From: Pseudomonadota bacterium
Lineage (GTDB): Bacteria; Desulfobacterota; JAPLJL01
DNA length: 6,430 bases
Direction of reading: 5' to 3'
Assembly (NCBI GenBank): GCA_026388615.1
Contig: JAPLJL010000412.1
Location: forward strand, 1-6,430
A program made the translations under genes and the position numbers. The notes beneath the pieces were generated by a model that saw nothing but the letters and a program-made list of their open reading frames with translations, was not told the origin of the DNA and did not search any database. Every line of letters starts with the position of its first letter. Position 1 is the first letter of the stretch. Positions 1 through 5,156 of the stretch are shown piece after piece.

Positions 1-1
1 C

Positions 2-64
2 CGGGAAGGTTGGATGGAAACCGTAAAATGGTACCGGGACAACCGCTGGCTGCCGCCAGCCTAA
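2..64 (+). CDS. C-terminal end of an extended-SDR nucleotide-sugar dehydratase/epimerase (partial, dTDP-glucose 4,6-dehydratase-like)
   Basis: Only the last 20 codons are in the window, ending at TAA 62-64; the gene begins upstream of base 1. The peptide contains GWMETVKWYRDNRWLPPA. A helix ending in 'ETVxWYxxNRW' is the usual C-terminus of dTDP-glucose 4,6-dehydratases (RmlB type) and related extended short-chain dehydrogenases that act on NDP-sugars. The NAD-binding and catalytic parts are not visible, so the exact reaction is an inference from this tail. The nearby glycosyltransferases fit a role in supplying activated sugars for a surface glycan. A related epimerase or UDP-glucuronate decarboxylase is the main alternative. 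Confidence 0.65.
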   Translation, partial: REGWMETVKWYRDNRWLPPA

Positions 65-319
65 AAAACCAGTTTAAAGTTTCGGGTTTCGAGTTTAAGG
101 TTAAAGAAAATGAATGAATGACGATTGACAAATGAAAACCGAACACGTAGGGCAAGGCTTTTCGATTAGATCCCGAGGTATTGTGGTCGAGGGAAGCCTT
201 GCAAGAAACAGCAAGGGGCAAGGCGCAAAGGGCAAAGAGCAAAGGGAAAATACTAAATTTAAAACTTTAAACTTTAAACTTTAAACTCGAAACCCGAAAC
301 CTGTTTTTAGGAGTGAATG
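65..319. repeat. Intergenic spacer built of inverted heptamer repeats and a long-loop hairpin
   Basis: This spacer upstream of the AOR gene contains no gene. Bases 79-98 (gtttcgggtttcgagtttaa) are a perfect 20-bp inverted match to 281-300. The right arm is part of a 7-base stutter at 264-303: ACTTTAA three times, then ACTCGAA, ACCCGAA and ACCTG. The left arm (71-106) is a run of the complementary TTTAAAG/TTTCGGG-type heptamers. Between the arms, gcaaggctt (152-160) is the perfect inverse of aagccttgc (194-202), and 210-246 is a purine-rich stutter of gcaagg/gcaaag words. A GTAG (147-150) precedes the first hairpin arm, as in REP elements. No convincing -35/-10 promoter pair was found. Confidence 0.75.
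309..313 (+). promoter_or_regulatory. Ribosome binding site of the AOR gene
   Basis: AGGAG at 309-313 lies 3 bases before the ATG at 317 and 6 bases before the ATG at 320. The second spacing is the better one, which decides the start in favour of 320. It is the clearest Shine-Dalgarno sequence seen before any gene in the window. Confidence 0.7.
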
Positions 320-2398
320 ATGCCGAAGGGCTGTCAGGGAAAAATTCTCTGGGTTGATCTCTCGAATCGCCGGATCGAGGAAATAGAACCGGGAGAGGAA
401 ACCTACCGGAATTACCTGGGGGGGTATGGGCTGGGAGCCAGATACGTGACCGAACGGATGCCGGCCCGGACCGATCCCCTGGGGGAAAAATCGGTTTTCG
501 GGATGGCCTCGGGCCTGCTCACCGGCACCGGGGCGCTTTTCAGCGGCCGGTACATGGTTTTCGGAAAATCCCCCCTGACCGGGGGGTGGGGGGACGCCAA
601 TGCCGGCGGATATTTCTCCGCGGAATTGAAAGGCTCAGGCTACGACGCCGTCTTTTTCCAGGGGATATCGGAATCCCCGGTCTATCTCCGGATCAACGAG
701 GGGAAAGCCGAAATCCGGGAGGCCCGGGAACTGTGGGGCCGGGATACCGTGGAAACCGAGGAGCTGATCAGAAAAGAACTCGGGGACCCGAAGATCCGGG
801 TGGCTTCGATCGGACCGGCCGGGGAAAAACTCTCCCGGATCTCCGGCATCGTGAATGACAAGGGGAGGATCGCGGCCCGTTCCGGCCTGGGCGCGGTGAT
901 GGGTTCCAAGCGCTTGAAGGCGGTGGCGGTCCGGGGGGGGAAGAAGGTCGAGATCCAGGACCGGATAAAAATCGCCGACCTGAACCGGAAATTAATGGAT
1001 AAATACGATGCGAAAGCCGATCCGGTAAAAGCCGGAAAAAATCTGCAGATGTTTCCCCAGTTCGGGATGGCGATGTACCGGTTCCTGTCTTTCTGGAACC
1101 GGCATTTTCCCGGTGCCGACCGTTTTCTGCGGAAGAACGAGATTACCCTCCGCGGGCTGATGAACCGGGCCAATGACAACCTCATGCCCGGGTTGGTCCC
1201 GAAGATGGGGTTTCAATTCATGAGCCAGTTGGGAACCCCCGGTTTGACCGTTCCGCTTTCCCGCTTTGGGGATACGCCGGTAAAGAACTGGAAAGGGACG
1301 ATCGGGGAGGATTTCACCTTCTCGGAAGTCAACCGGCTCGGGGACAAGAAGGTGCTCTCGTACGAACGGGAGAAGTTTCACTGCCAGAGCTGTCCGGTCG
1401 GCTGCGGCGGGATCGTGGAAATCCGCTCGGGCCGCTTCCAGGGCCAGGAAGGGCACAAGCCGGAGTATGAGACCATCGCGGCTTTCGGAAACATGTGTCT
1501 GGTCTCGGACGTTGAGGCGGTGATCAACCTGAGCGAACTCTGCAACCGGGCGGGAATAGACTCGATCTCCGCCGGCACTACCGTGGCCTTCGCGCTGGAA
1601 TGCTTTGAGCGGGGGCTTTTGACCGAGAAAGATTTTGACGGGATCAAGCCGTCCTGGGGCGACGCCCTGGCGGTCGAAAAAATCCTGGAGAAAATTATCA
1701 ACCGGGAAGGGATCGGCGAACTTCTGGCGGATGGCGTCAAGATCGCGGCCGAGAAAATCGGGCGGGGCGCGGAGGAATTCGCCGTGCACGCCGGGGGGCA
1801 GGAGCTTCCCATGCACCATCCGCTCCTGGTTCCTTCGATGGGGGTGGCCTACCTGGTCGAGCCGACCCCGGGCCGCCACACCATCTCCAACCTGCAGTAT
1901 CCCCGGCTGATGGACCTTCCCCGCAAATACCCGGAAGCCATGTCCCAGCCGATTGCCCCCTCCCTTTCCCCGGGGAAGAAGATCCGCCGGACCGAAGGCA
2001 GGGTCCAGGCGACTGATTCGAAGTTTATGCAGGCGGCCAATTCCTCCGGCTTGTGCCTTTTCGGCCTGACCCTGGGAGGGCTCCCGGTCCGCGAGTGGAT
2101 CCAGGCCGCCACCGGCTGGAATATATCCGACCGGGAACTCCTGGCCATCGGGGAAAGGATTCTCACCTTGAGAAGGATCTTCAATTGCCGGGAGGGGCTC
2201 CGGATCGAGGATGTCCGTTTGCCGAAGCGGGTTTTGGGGAAGCCCGGTTTTCGTAAAGGCCCCCTGGCCAATCTCTCTCTTGATCCGGCCTCGCGGGTAA
2301 AGGCCTATTGCGAGGTCCTCGGCTGGGACCCGGTCACCGGGGCGCCGTCGCCGGAGAAGGTGAAAGAGCTGGGCCTGGGATGGGCGGTTGATACTTGA
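320..2398 (+). CDS. Aldehyde:ferredoxin oxidoreductase family protein (tungsten-bispterin enzyme), long form
   Basis: This cytoplasmic tungsten enzyme family oxidises aldehydes to carboxylates, or runs the reverse, passing electrons to ferredoxin; the substrate here is unknown. The protein has 692 residues from the ATG at 320 and is clearly AOR family. It has the N-terminal GKILWVDLS strand, the pterin-binding stretch 'SGRYMVFGKSPLTGGWGDAN' with a GG pair (about residues 75-97), and 'IGPAGE'. The [4Fe-4S] ligands are C355-x2-C358-x3-C362 (CQSCPVGC) with C579 in 'SSGLC'. PEYE (E382) and GRHT (H520) match conserved active-site regions. The C-terminal 'LGWDPVTGAPSPEKVKELGL' is typical, so the gene is complete. 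The two pterin motifs, canonically DxxGxD and DxxGLC, read NRAGID and NSSGLC. The protein is longer than the roughly 605-residue archaeal AOR, mainly through about 60-70 extra residues near 240-308. No MoaD-like or Fe-S partner gene is adjacent. Confidence 0.95.
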   Translation: MPKGCQGKILWVDLSNRRIEEIEPGEETYRNYLGGYGLGARYVTERMPARTDPLGEKSVFGMASGLLTGTGALFSGRYMVFGKSPLTGGWGDANAGGYFSAELKGSGYDAVFFQGISESPVYLRINEGKAEIREARELWGRDTVETEELIRKELGDPKIRVASIGPAGEKLSRISGIVNDKGRIAARSGLGAVMGSKRLKAVAVRGGKKVEIQDRIKIADLNRKLMDKYDAKADPVKAGKNLQMFPQFGMAMYRFLSFWNRHFPGADRFLRKNEITLRGLMNRANDNLMPGLVPKMGFQFMSQLGTPGLTVPLSRFGDTPVKNWKGTIGEDFTFSEVNRLGDKKVLSYEREKFHCQSCPVGCGGIVEIRSGRFQGQEGHKPEYETIAAFGNMCLVSDVEAVINLSELCNRAGIDSISAGTTVAFALECFERGLLTEKDFDGIKPSWGDALAVEKILEKIINREGIGELLADGVKIAAEKIGRGAEEFAVHAGGQELPMHHPLLVPSMGVAYLVEPTPGRHTISNLQYPRLMDLPRKYPEAMSQPIAPSLSPGKKIRRTEGRVQATDSKFMQAANSSGLCLFGLTLGGLPVREWIQAATGWNISDRELLAIGERILTLRRIFNCREGLRIEDVRLPKRVLGKPGFRKGPLANLSLDPASRVKAYCEVLGWDPVTGAPSPEKVKELGLGWAVDT

Positions 2399-2505
2399 GC
2401 TCAGGAAGTAGAGTTAGTAAACCAGGGTGTGAGTGGCTAGTTTTAATTGGTGAACATTCTGCTTGCCGACTTTCGAACTGATAACTTGCCGACTTACTTT
2501 TACCG
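2399..2505. repeat. Short spacer with an 11-bp direct repeat
   Basis: The 107-base gap between the AOR gene and the GT4 gene holds cttgccgactt twice (2462-2472 and 2485-2495, period 23). No terminator hairpin was found, and no Shine-Dalgarno sequence lies before the ATG at 2506. Confidence 0.6.
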
Positions 2506-3441
2506 ATGATCATCGCCCAGATAATTAATTCCCGCGTTCCCCCGTTCGGATATGGCGGGACGGGAAGACTGGTTGCCTGGCTGTCCAAGTCCCTGATCGG
2601 ACTGGGTCACCGGGTGGTTTTACTGGCGGCGCCGGGGAGCCGGCTGGAGGGGGCCGAACTGGTGGAAATCCCGCCCGGGGTGGATTCCCCGGATGAAATC
2701 CTCCCCCTGGTCCCTCCGGAAGTTGATCTCCTGCATTTCTTTTTCCCGCCGGGAAAAACGCCCTCCCGGCCTTACCTAGTCACGATTTGCGGCAATATGA
2801 GCCCCGGCGAAAAAATCATCCCGAACACGGTTTTTCTGACCCGGGATCATGCCCGCCGCCACGGCTCCCAGCATTTTGTGTATTGCGGGCTGGACCAGGA
2901 TGATTACGAATTCCGCCGGGAAAAGGATGACTATTTCCTGTTCATCTCGAAATTTCTGTTTCGCAAAGGTCTGGACACGGCCCTCCAACTGGCCCGGGAT
3001 CTAGACCTCGAACTGCTGGCGGCGGGAGGGTGGCGCCCTTCCTGGCGGAAGAAGACCAGGTTCACCGGCGATGTGGGTGGAGAGGAAAAACGAGGGCTTC
3101 TGGCCGGGGCCCGGGCCCTGATTTTTCCGATCCGCTGGCCCGAGCCTTTCGGCCTAGTGGCCATCGAGGCCCTGGCGAGCGGAACCCCGGTGATCGCCAC
3201 CCGGGTGGGATCATTGCCGGAGATAGTCACCCCGGAAACGGGATTTTTATGCGATACCTATGACGAATTTACCCGGGCCATCGGCCGGGTGGGAGAAATC
3301 AATCCGGAAGCTTGCCGGAAAAGGGTTGAACAATTATTTACTTCCGAATGCATGGCCCGGAATTATCTGCGGTATTATCAGCGGATTTTGGAAAAAAGGG
3401 GATTGGGGGACGAACCGGTAATTACAATGACCAATGACTAA
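2506..3441 (+). CDS. GT-B glycosyltransferase, family 4-like
   Basis: A 311-residue retaining-type glycosyltransferase that probably moves a sugar from an NDP-sugar donor onto a glycan or lipid acceptor at the cytoplasmic face. The N-terminal half opens with MIIAQIINSR and a glycine-rich GYGGTGRLVAWLS loop (residues 15-27), typical of GT4 enzymes. The C-terminal donor half carries 'FISKFLFRKG', then the E-x7-E signature as EPFGLVAIE (E213 and E221), then 'ASGTPVIATRVGSLPEIV' and 'TGFLC'. It is shorter than the usual 350-400 residues, but both Rossmann-like halves are present, so it appears complete. The start matches the family N-terminus although no Shine-Dalgarno is visible. The last residues (VITMTND) and the TAA stop are encoded by the intergenic repeat that follows, so the C-terminal tail is probably not conserved. 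The acceptor is unknown. Confidence 0.88.
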   Translation: MIIAQIINSRVPPFGYGGTGRLVAWLSKSLIGLGHRVVLLAAPGSRLEGAELVEIPPGVDSPDEILPLVPPEVDLLHFFFPPGKTPSRPYLVTICGNMSPGEKIIPNTVFLTRDHARRHGSQHFVYCGLDQDDYEFRREKDDYFLFISKFLFRKGLDTALQLARDLDLELLAAGGWRPSWRKKTRFTGDVGGEEKRGLLAGARALIFPIRWPEPFGLVAIEALASGTPVIATRVGSLPEIVTPETGFLCDTYDEFTRAIGRVGEINPEACRKRVEQLFTSECMARNYLRYYQRILEKRGLGDEPVITMTND

Positions 3442-3569
3442 TTTCTAATTACTAATCAAACCCCAATGACTAATTTCAAATGCCTTAAAACCAATTAAGA
3501 AGCCGCGCTAAAAATAGGCATTTGGATTTAGGCATTGATTAGACATTCGTCATTAGAAATTAGAAATTT
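3432..3569. repeat. Convergent intergenic region made of nested inverted repeats
   Basis: This lies between two convergent glycosyltransferase genes. Outer arms are ctaatttctaat (3438-3449) and attagaaattag (3552-3563), a perfect 12-bp inverted pair. Inner arms are caaatgcct (3477-3485) and aggcatttg (3516-3524), 9 bp with a 30-base loop. The word 'caatgac/taattt' recurs at 3433-3444 and 3465-3476. The repeat supplies the stop codon of the plus-strand gene and starts directly after the stop of the minus-strand gene. It could act as a weak bidirectional transcription barrier, but there is no GC-rich stem followed by a T-run. Confidence 0.65.
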
Positions 3570-4451
3570 TCATTTGATCAATATGTAGTTCTTATACTCC
3601 CCGATCCGGTACCCGCCCAGAAATTTGTTCTCGAGGTAAGTTAAAGCCCGGTTCCCCAGCCGGTTGTGATCATGCTTGACCGCCGGGTTGAGGGGCACGC
3701 TCCAGTCCTTCCCGGCGATCCGCCCGGCCATCACCAGGGGATGGGTGCCGGTGAAGAGGGCCAGGTTCTGCAGGCTCCCGTATTCGAAACGGGCCTCCCG
3801 GTCCGGATGATGTTTTGTTACCCATTCCTGATCGTGATGGACCGAGTCCAGGGCGATCTGTTTCTTTTTCATCGTCCGGGGGTTTCGCACCCAGCCGTAG
3901 TGGTAAACCGCGGCGCCGGAATGGGCCACCCGGAGTTTCCGGCCGTCCAAGCGGAAGCCCTGGGCGCTTTTCCAAGAGGAAATCCCGATCCGGTTGCGAA
4001 TCACCCGGACCTCCCGGCGGTACCAGTGGCGGTCTCTCTGACAGGTTTCGTAGCTTCCCCAGAAATGAACATAATCGAAGAGCAGGCCTTCTACCTCCGG
4101 GCGGTTAAGATTTTCTTCCATGGCTTTCCTGACAGTCGGCAAGAATTTTTCATGGATCACTTCATCGGCCTGCAGGTAGAAACACCAGTCGCCCCGGCAG
4201 CGGGAAAGGGCCAGGTTGGTCTGCTCCGCGTTGATGGCGCCGTGCACAAAGAGCCGGGGGTCCCAGACCGATTCGATGATGTTTACTTTGGAATCGCCGA
4301 TGGCGCGGATCGCCTCGGTGGTTCCGTCCCGCGAATCGCCGGCGGCCACCCAGAACTCATCCACCAGGGGGAGGATCGAGGCAATCGCTTCCACGATGGG
4401 GTAATCGAGTTCGAGGGCGTTTTTGACGAAGGTAAAGCCGCTGATTTTCAT
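3570..4451 (-). CDS. GT2-like glycosyltransferase (GT-A fold)
   Basis: A 293-residue inverting-type glycosyltransferase, GT-A fold, likely acting on surface glycan precursors. It begins MKISGFTFVKNALELDYP, the standard start of a widespread family-2-like group. The nucleotide-binding region has D39-S-x-D42 in 'AGDSRDGT', and the metal-site region is 'FYLQADEVIHEKF' (Q94-A-D96-E97), filling the DxD role. Two upstream codon choices, up to an ATG at 4547, would read through the REP element and are rejected because homology starts at the ATG at 4451. No Shine-Dalgarno precedes that ATG: the upstream sequence is AT spacer plus a REP hairpin. The start overlaps the RAYT stop by 4 bases (ATGA, 4451-4448), so translation may depend on reinitiation. 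The gene is GC-rich, unlike the transposase gene before it. Acceptor and donor sugars are unknown. Confidence 0.88.
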   Translation of the reverse strand: MKISGFTFVKNALELDYPIVEAIASILPLVDEFWVAAGDSRDGTTEAIRAIGDSKVNIIESVWDPRLFVHGAINAEQTNLALSRCRGDWCFYLQADEVIHEKFLPTVRKAMEENLNRPEVEGLLFDYVHFWGSYETCQRDRHWYRREVRVIRNRIGISSWKSAQGFRLDGRKLRVAHSGAAVYHYGWVRNPRTMKKKQIALDSVHHDQEWVTKHHPDREARFEYGSLQNLALFTGTHPLVMAGRIAGKDWSVPLNPAVKHDHNRLGNRALTYLENKFLGGYRIGEYKNYILIK

Positions 4452-4963
4452 TTTATTTTCGTAGTGGTCGAGCTTGCTCGACTTGATTGCCGACCAAGGT
4501 CGGCCACTACAGCGGATATTGCTGGATGTCCATAAATATTTTCCCATTTGATTTCTTCCGCAAGGGGATTGTTCGTAATATATTCTCTGATTTTATGGAG
4601 GCCATTTTCATTCCTAATTACATGTTCATAATAATTCTTTTGCCAAAAATATCTTCCTTGATAACCTGATCGCTTAATTTTTATGGTTGTTTTTGATTTA
4701 AAAGTTTTAATTACTTCTGGAAGCGATTTTTTCATTTTATGAAAAATTAATATGAAATGGATGTGATCAGGCATGATTGAATAAAAATCGAGTTGAAGTC
4801 CCTCAAATATATTTTCTAAATCTTTCAGTTCATTTTCGATCAGAACTTTGGTATTGTCATCAATTTTCGGTTGCCTGAAATCAGTACAGATTGTGATAAA
4901 GTAAGCTCCGTCTTGGGAATAATCATAATTCTTCAGCCTGATATTTTTCCGAGATTTTATCAT
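4448..4963 (-). CDS. REP-associated tyrosine transposase (RAYT, IS200-like Y1 family)
   Basis: A 171-residue single-domain HUH nuclease that cuts and rejoins single-stranded REP DNA through a 5'-phosphotyrosine. The N-terminus 'RLKNYDYSQDGAYFITICT' is typical. The HUH motif is MPDHIHFIL (H67, H69). The helix carrying the nucleophile is 'YYEHVIRN...IREYITNNP', with Y129 the likely catalytic tyrosine by analogy with E. coli TnpA-REP. The core domain ends near residue 150. Residues 152-168 are translated from the left REP unit (4510-4461), three more come from the AT spacer, and the TGA overlaps the GT2 start. The gene is strongly AT-rich (48 G/C of 180 bases in 4621-4800), against 42 of 60 in a sampled line of the next gene, indicating transfer. 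Its ATG is preceded by a decayed REP and no clear Shine-Dalgarno. No frameshift or missing catalytic residue is visible, so it may be active. Confidence 0.9.
   Translation of the reverse strand: MIKSRKNIRLKNYDYSQDGAYFITICTDFRQPKIDDNTKVLIENELKDLENIFEGLQLDFYSIMPDHIHFILIFHKMKKSLPEVIKTFKSKTTIKIKRSGYQGRYFWQKNYYEHVIRNENGLHKIREYITNNPLAEEIKWENIYGHPAISAVVADLGRQSSRASSTTTKIK
4461..4510. repeat. REP unit, left copy (double hairpin)
   Basis: The 50-bp unit has 7-bp outer arms gtagtgg (4461-4467) and ccactac (4504-4510). Inside are hairpin 1, gtcgagc/gctcgac with a TT loop (4467-4482), spacer ttgatt, and hairpin 2, gccgacc/ggtcggc with an AA loop (4489-4504). It is equivalent to two inverted REPs, each headed by GTAG, the foot sequence RAYT proteins are known to recognise. 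It lies inside the RAYT reading frame, 9 bases upstream of the GT2 start codon. Confidence 0.9.
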
Positions 4964-5004
4964 GATTTTGTAGCGGTAAGGCTTACTCGATTACAATGCT
5001 TCAT
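4960..5004 (-). other. 14-codon mini-ORF opened by the duplicated start codon
   Basis: The right copy of the 64-bp repeat carries a stranded ATG (5004-5002). It opens a frame reading MKHCNRVSLTATKS and ends at a TGA (4962-4960) that overlaps the RAYT ATG as ATGA. This could couple RAYT translation to ribosomes arriving from upstream, but no Shine-Dalgarno precedes it. It is unlikely to encode a functional peptide. Confidence 0.35.
4970..4993. repeat. Degenerate REP just upstream of the RAYT start
   Basis: The 24 bases starting gtagcggtaaggcttactcg align to the first 24 bases of the REP unit with 17 identities. The GTAG foot and CTT loop region are kept, but several stem pairs are broken. It starts 6 bases upstream of the RAYT ATG. 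Confidence 0.55.
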
Positions 5005-5013
5005 TTTATTTTT

Positions 5014-5063
5014 GTAGTGGTCGAGCTTGCTCGACTTGATTGCCGACCAAGGTCGGCCACTAC
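5014..5063. repeat. REP unit, right copy (double hairpin)
   Basis: It is identical over 50 bp to 4461-4510: outer arms gtagtgg/ccactac, hairpins gtcgagc-TT-gctcgac (5020-5035) and gccgacc-AA-ggtcggc (5042-5057). It lies 50 bases upstream of the RAYT start and 93 bases downstream of the ABC ATPase stop, in the transcript between them. Confidence 0.9.
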
Positions 5064-5071
5064 GATTTTAT

Positions 5072-5096
5072 GATGCCGGGCAAGCCCGGCCACTAC
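5072..5096. repeat. Half-REP with compensatory stem changes
   Basis: The element starts with gat, then hairpin gccgggc-AA-gcccggc (5075-5090) and foot ccactac (5090-5096, GTAG on the minus strand). Compared with hairpin 2 of the full unit, two stem pairs differ on both sides (a-t to g-c, c-g to g-c), so pairing is kept. Confidence 0.8.
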
Positions 5097-5097
5097 G

Positions 5098-5124
5098 GAT
5101 AAGCCGACCAAGGTCGGCCACGAC
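5098..5124. repeat. Half-REP with altered foot
   Basis: The hairpin gccgacc-AA-ggtcggc (5103-5118) has the same stem as the full unit. The foot reads ccacgac instead of ccactac, which destroys GTAG on the minus strand. A further weak hairpin, cggcc/ggccg, lies at 5133-5148 just beyond the ABC gene stop and may be a decayed member. Confidence 0.75.
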
Positions 5125-5156
5125 AATATGATCGGCCGGTGTGGGCCGCGATAGTT

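Larger units (their letters stand above)
4447..5124 (-). mobile_element. REPtron: RAYT gene bracketed by a 64-bp direct repeat and REP hairpins
   Basis: Bases 4447-4510 and 5000-5063 are direct repeats matching at 63 of 64 positions; only 4460 c / 5013 t differs. Each contains a 50-bp double-hairpin REP unit that is identical in both copies, plus the spacer cattttatttt, which includes a minus-strand ATG. Removing one 553-bp unit would leave a single REP directly in front of the GT2 start codon. Further half-REPs extend the cluster to 5124 and a decayed hairpin lies at 5131-5152. A transposase of the RAYT family between copies of its presumed target is the known REPtron arrangement. No IS-type terminal ends or clear target duplication other than the 64-bp repeat are seen. 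Confidence 0.8.

Noticed and set aside
125..153. TTGACA at 125-130 as a promoter -35 box for the AOR gene
   Set aside because: At 17-base spacing the -10 position reads tagggc, which is not a plausible -10, and the hexamer lies in repetitive DNA.
146..246. Molybdenum/tungsten cofactor riboswitch upstream of the AOR gene
   Set aside because: The only clear pairing is a 9-bp arm pair with a 33-base loop; the conserved core of the Moco riboswitch could not be recognised.
264..303. CRISPR-like array
   Set aside because: Units are 7 bases with no spacers; it is a tandem stutter.
3477..3524. Intrinsic terminator between the convergent glycosyltransferase genes
   Set aside because: The stem is AT-rich with a 30-base loop and no T-run follows on either strand, so it is listed only as a repeat.
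3666..4535. Long plus-strand open frame opposite the GT2 gene; similar long antisense frames opposite the AOR and ABC genes (992-1879, 5185-5865, 5490-6197)
   Set aside because: They mirror GC-rich coding genes, show no recognisable domain and have low-complexity composition, as expected of shadow frames.
4452..4547. Longer GT2 start at 4547, adding 32 residues
   Set aside because: The extra residues are translated from the REP and RAYT DNA in another frame; family similarity begins at the Met at 4451.
5075..5118. Rho-independent terminator after the ABC ATPase gene
   Set aside because: The stems are GC-rich, but no T-tract follows in the minus-strand direction; they are better explained as REP hairpins.
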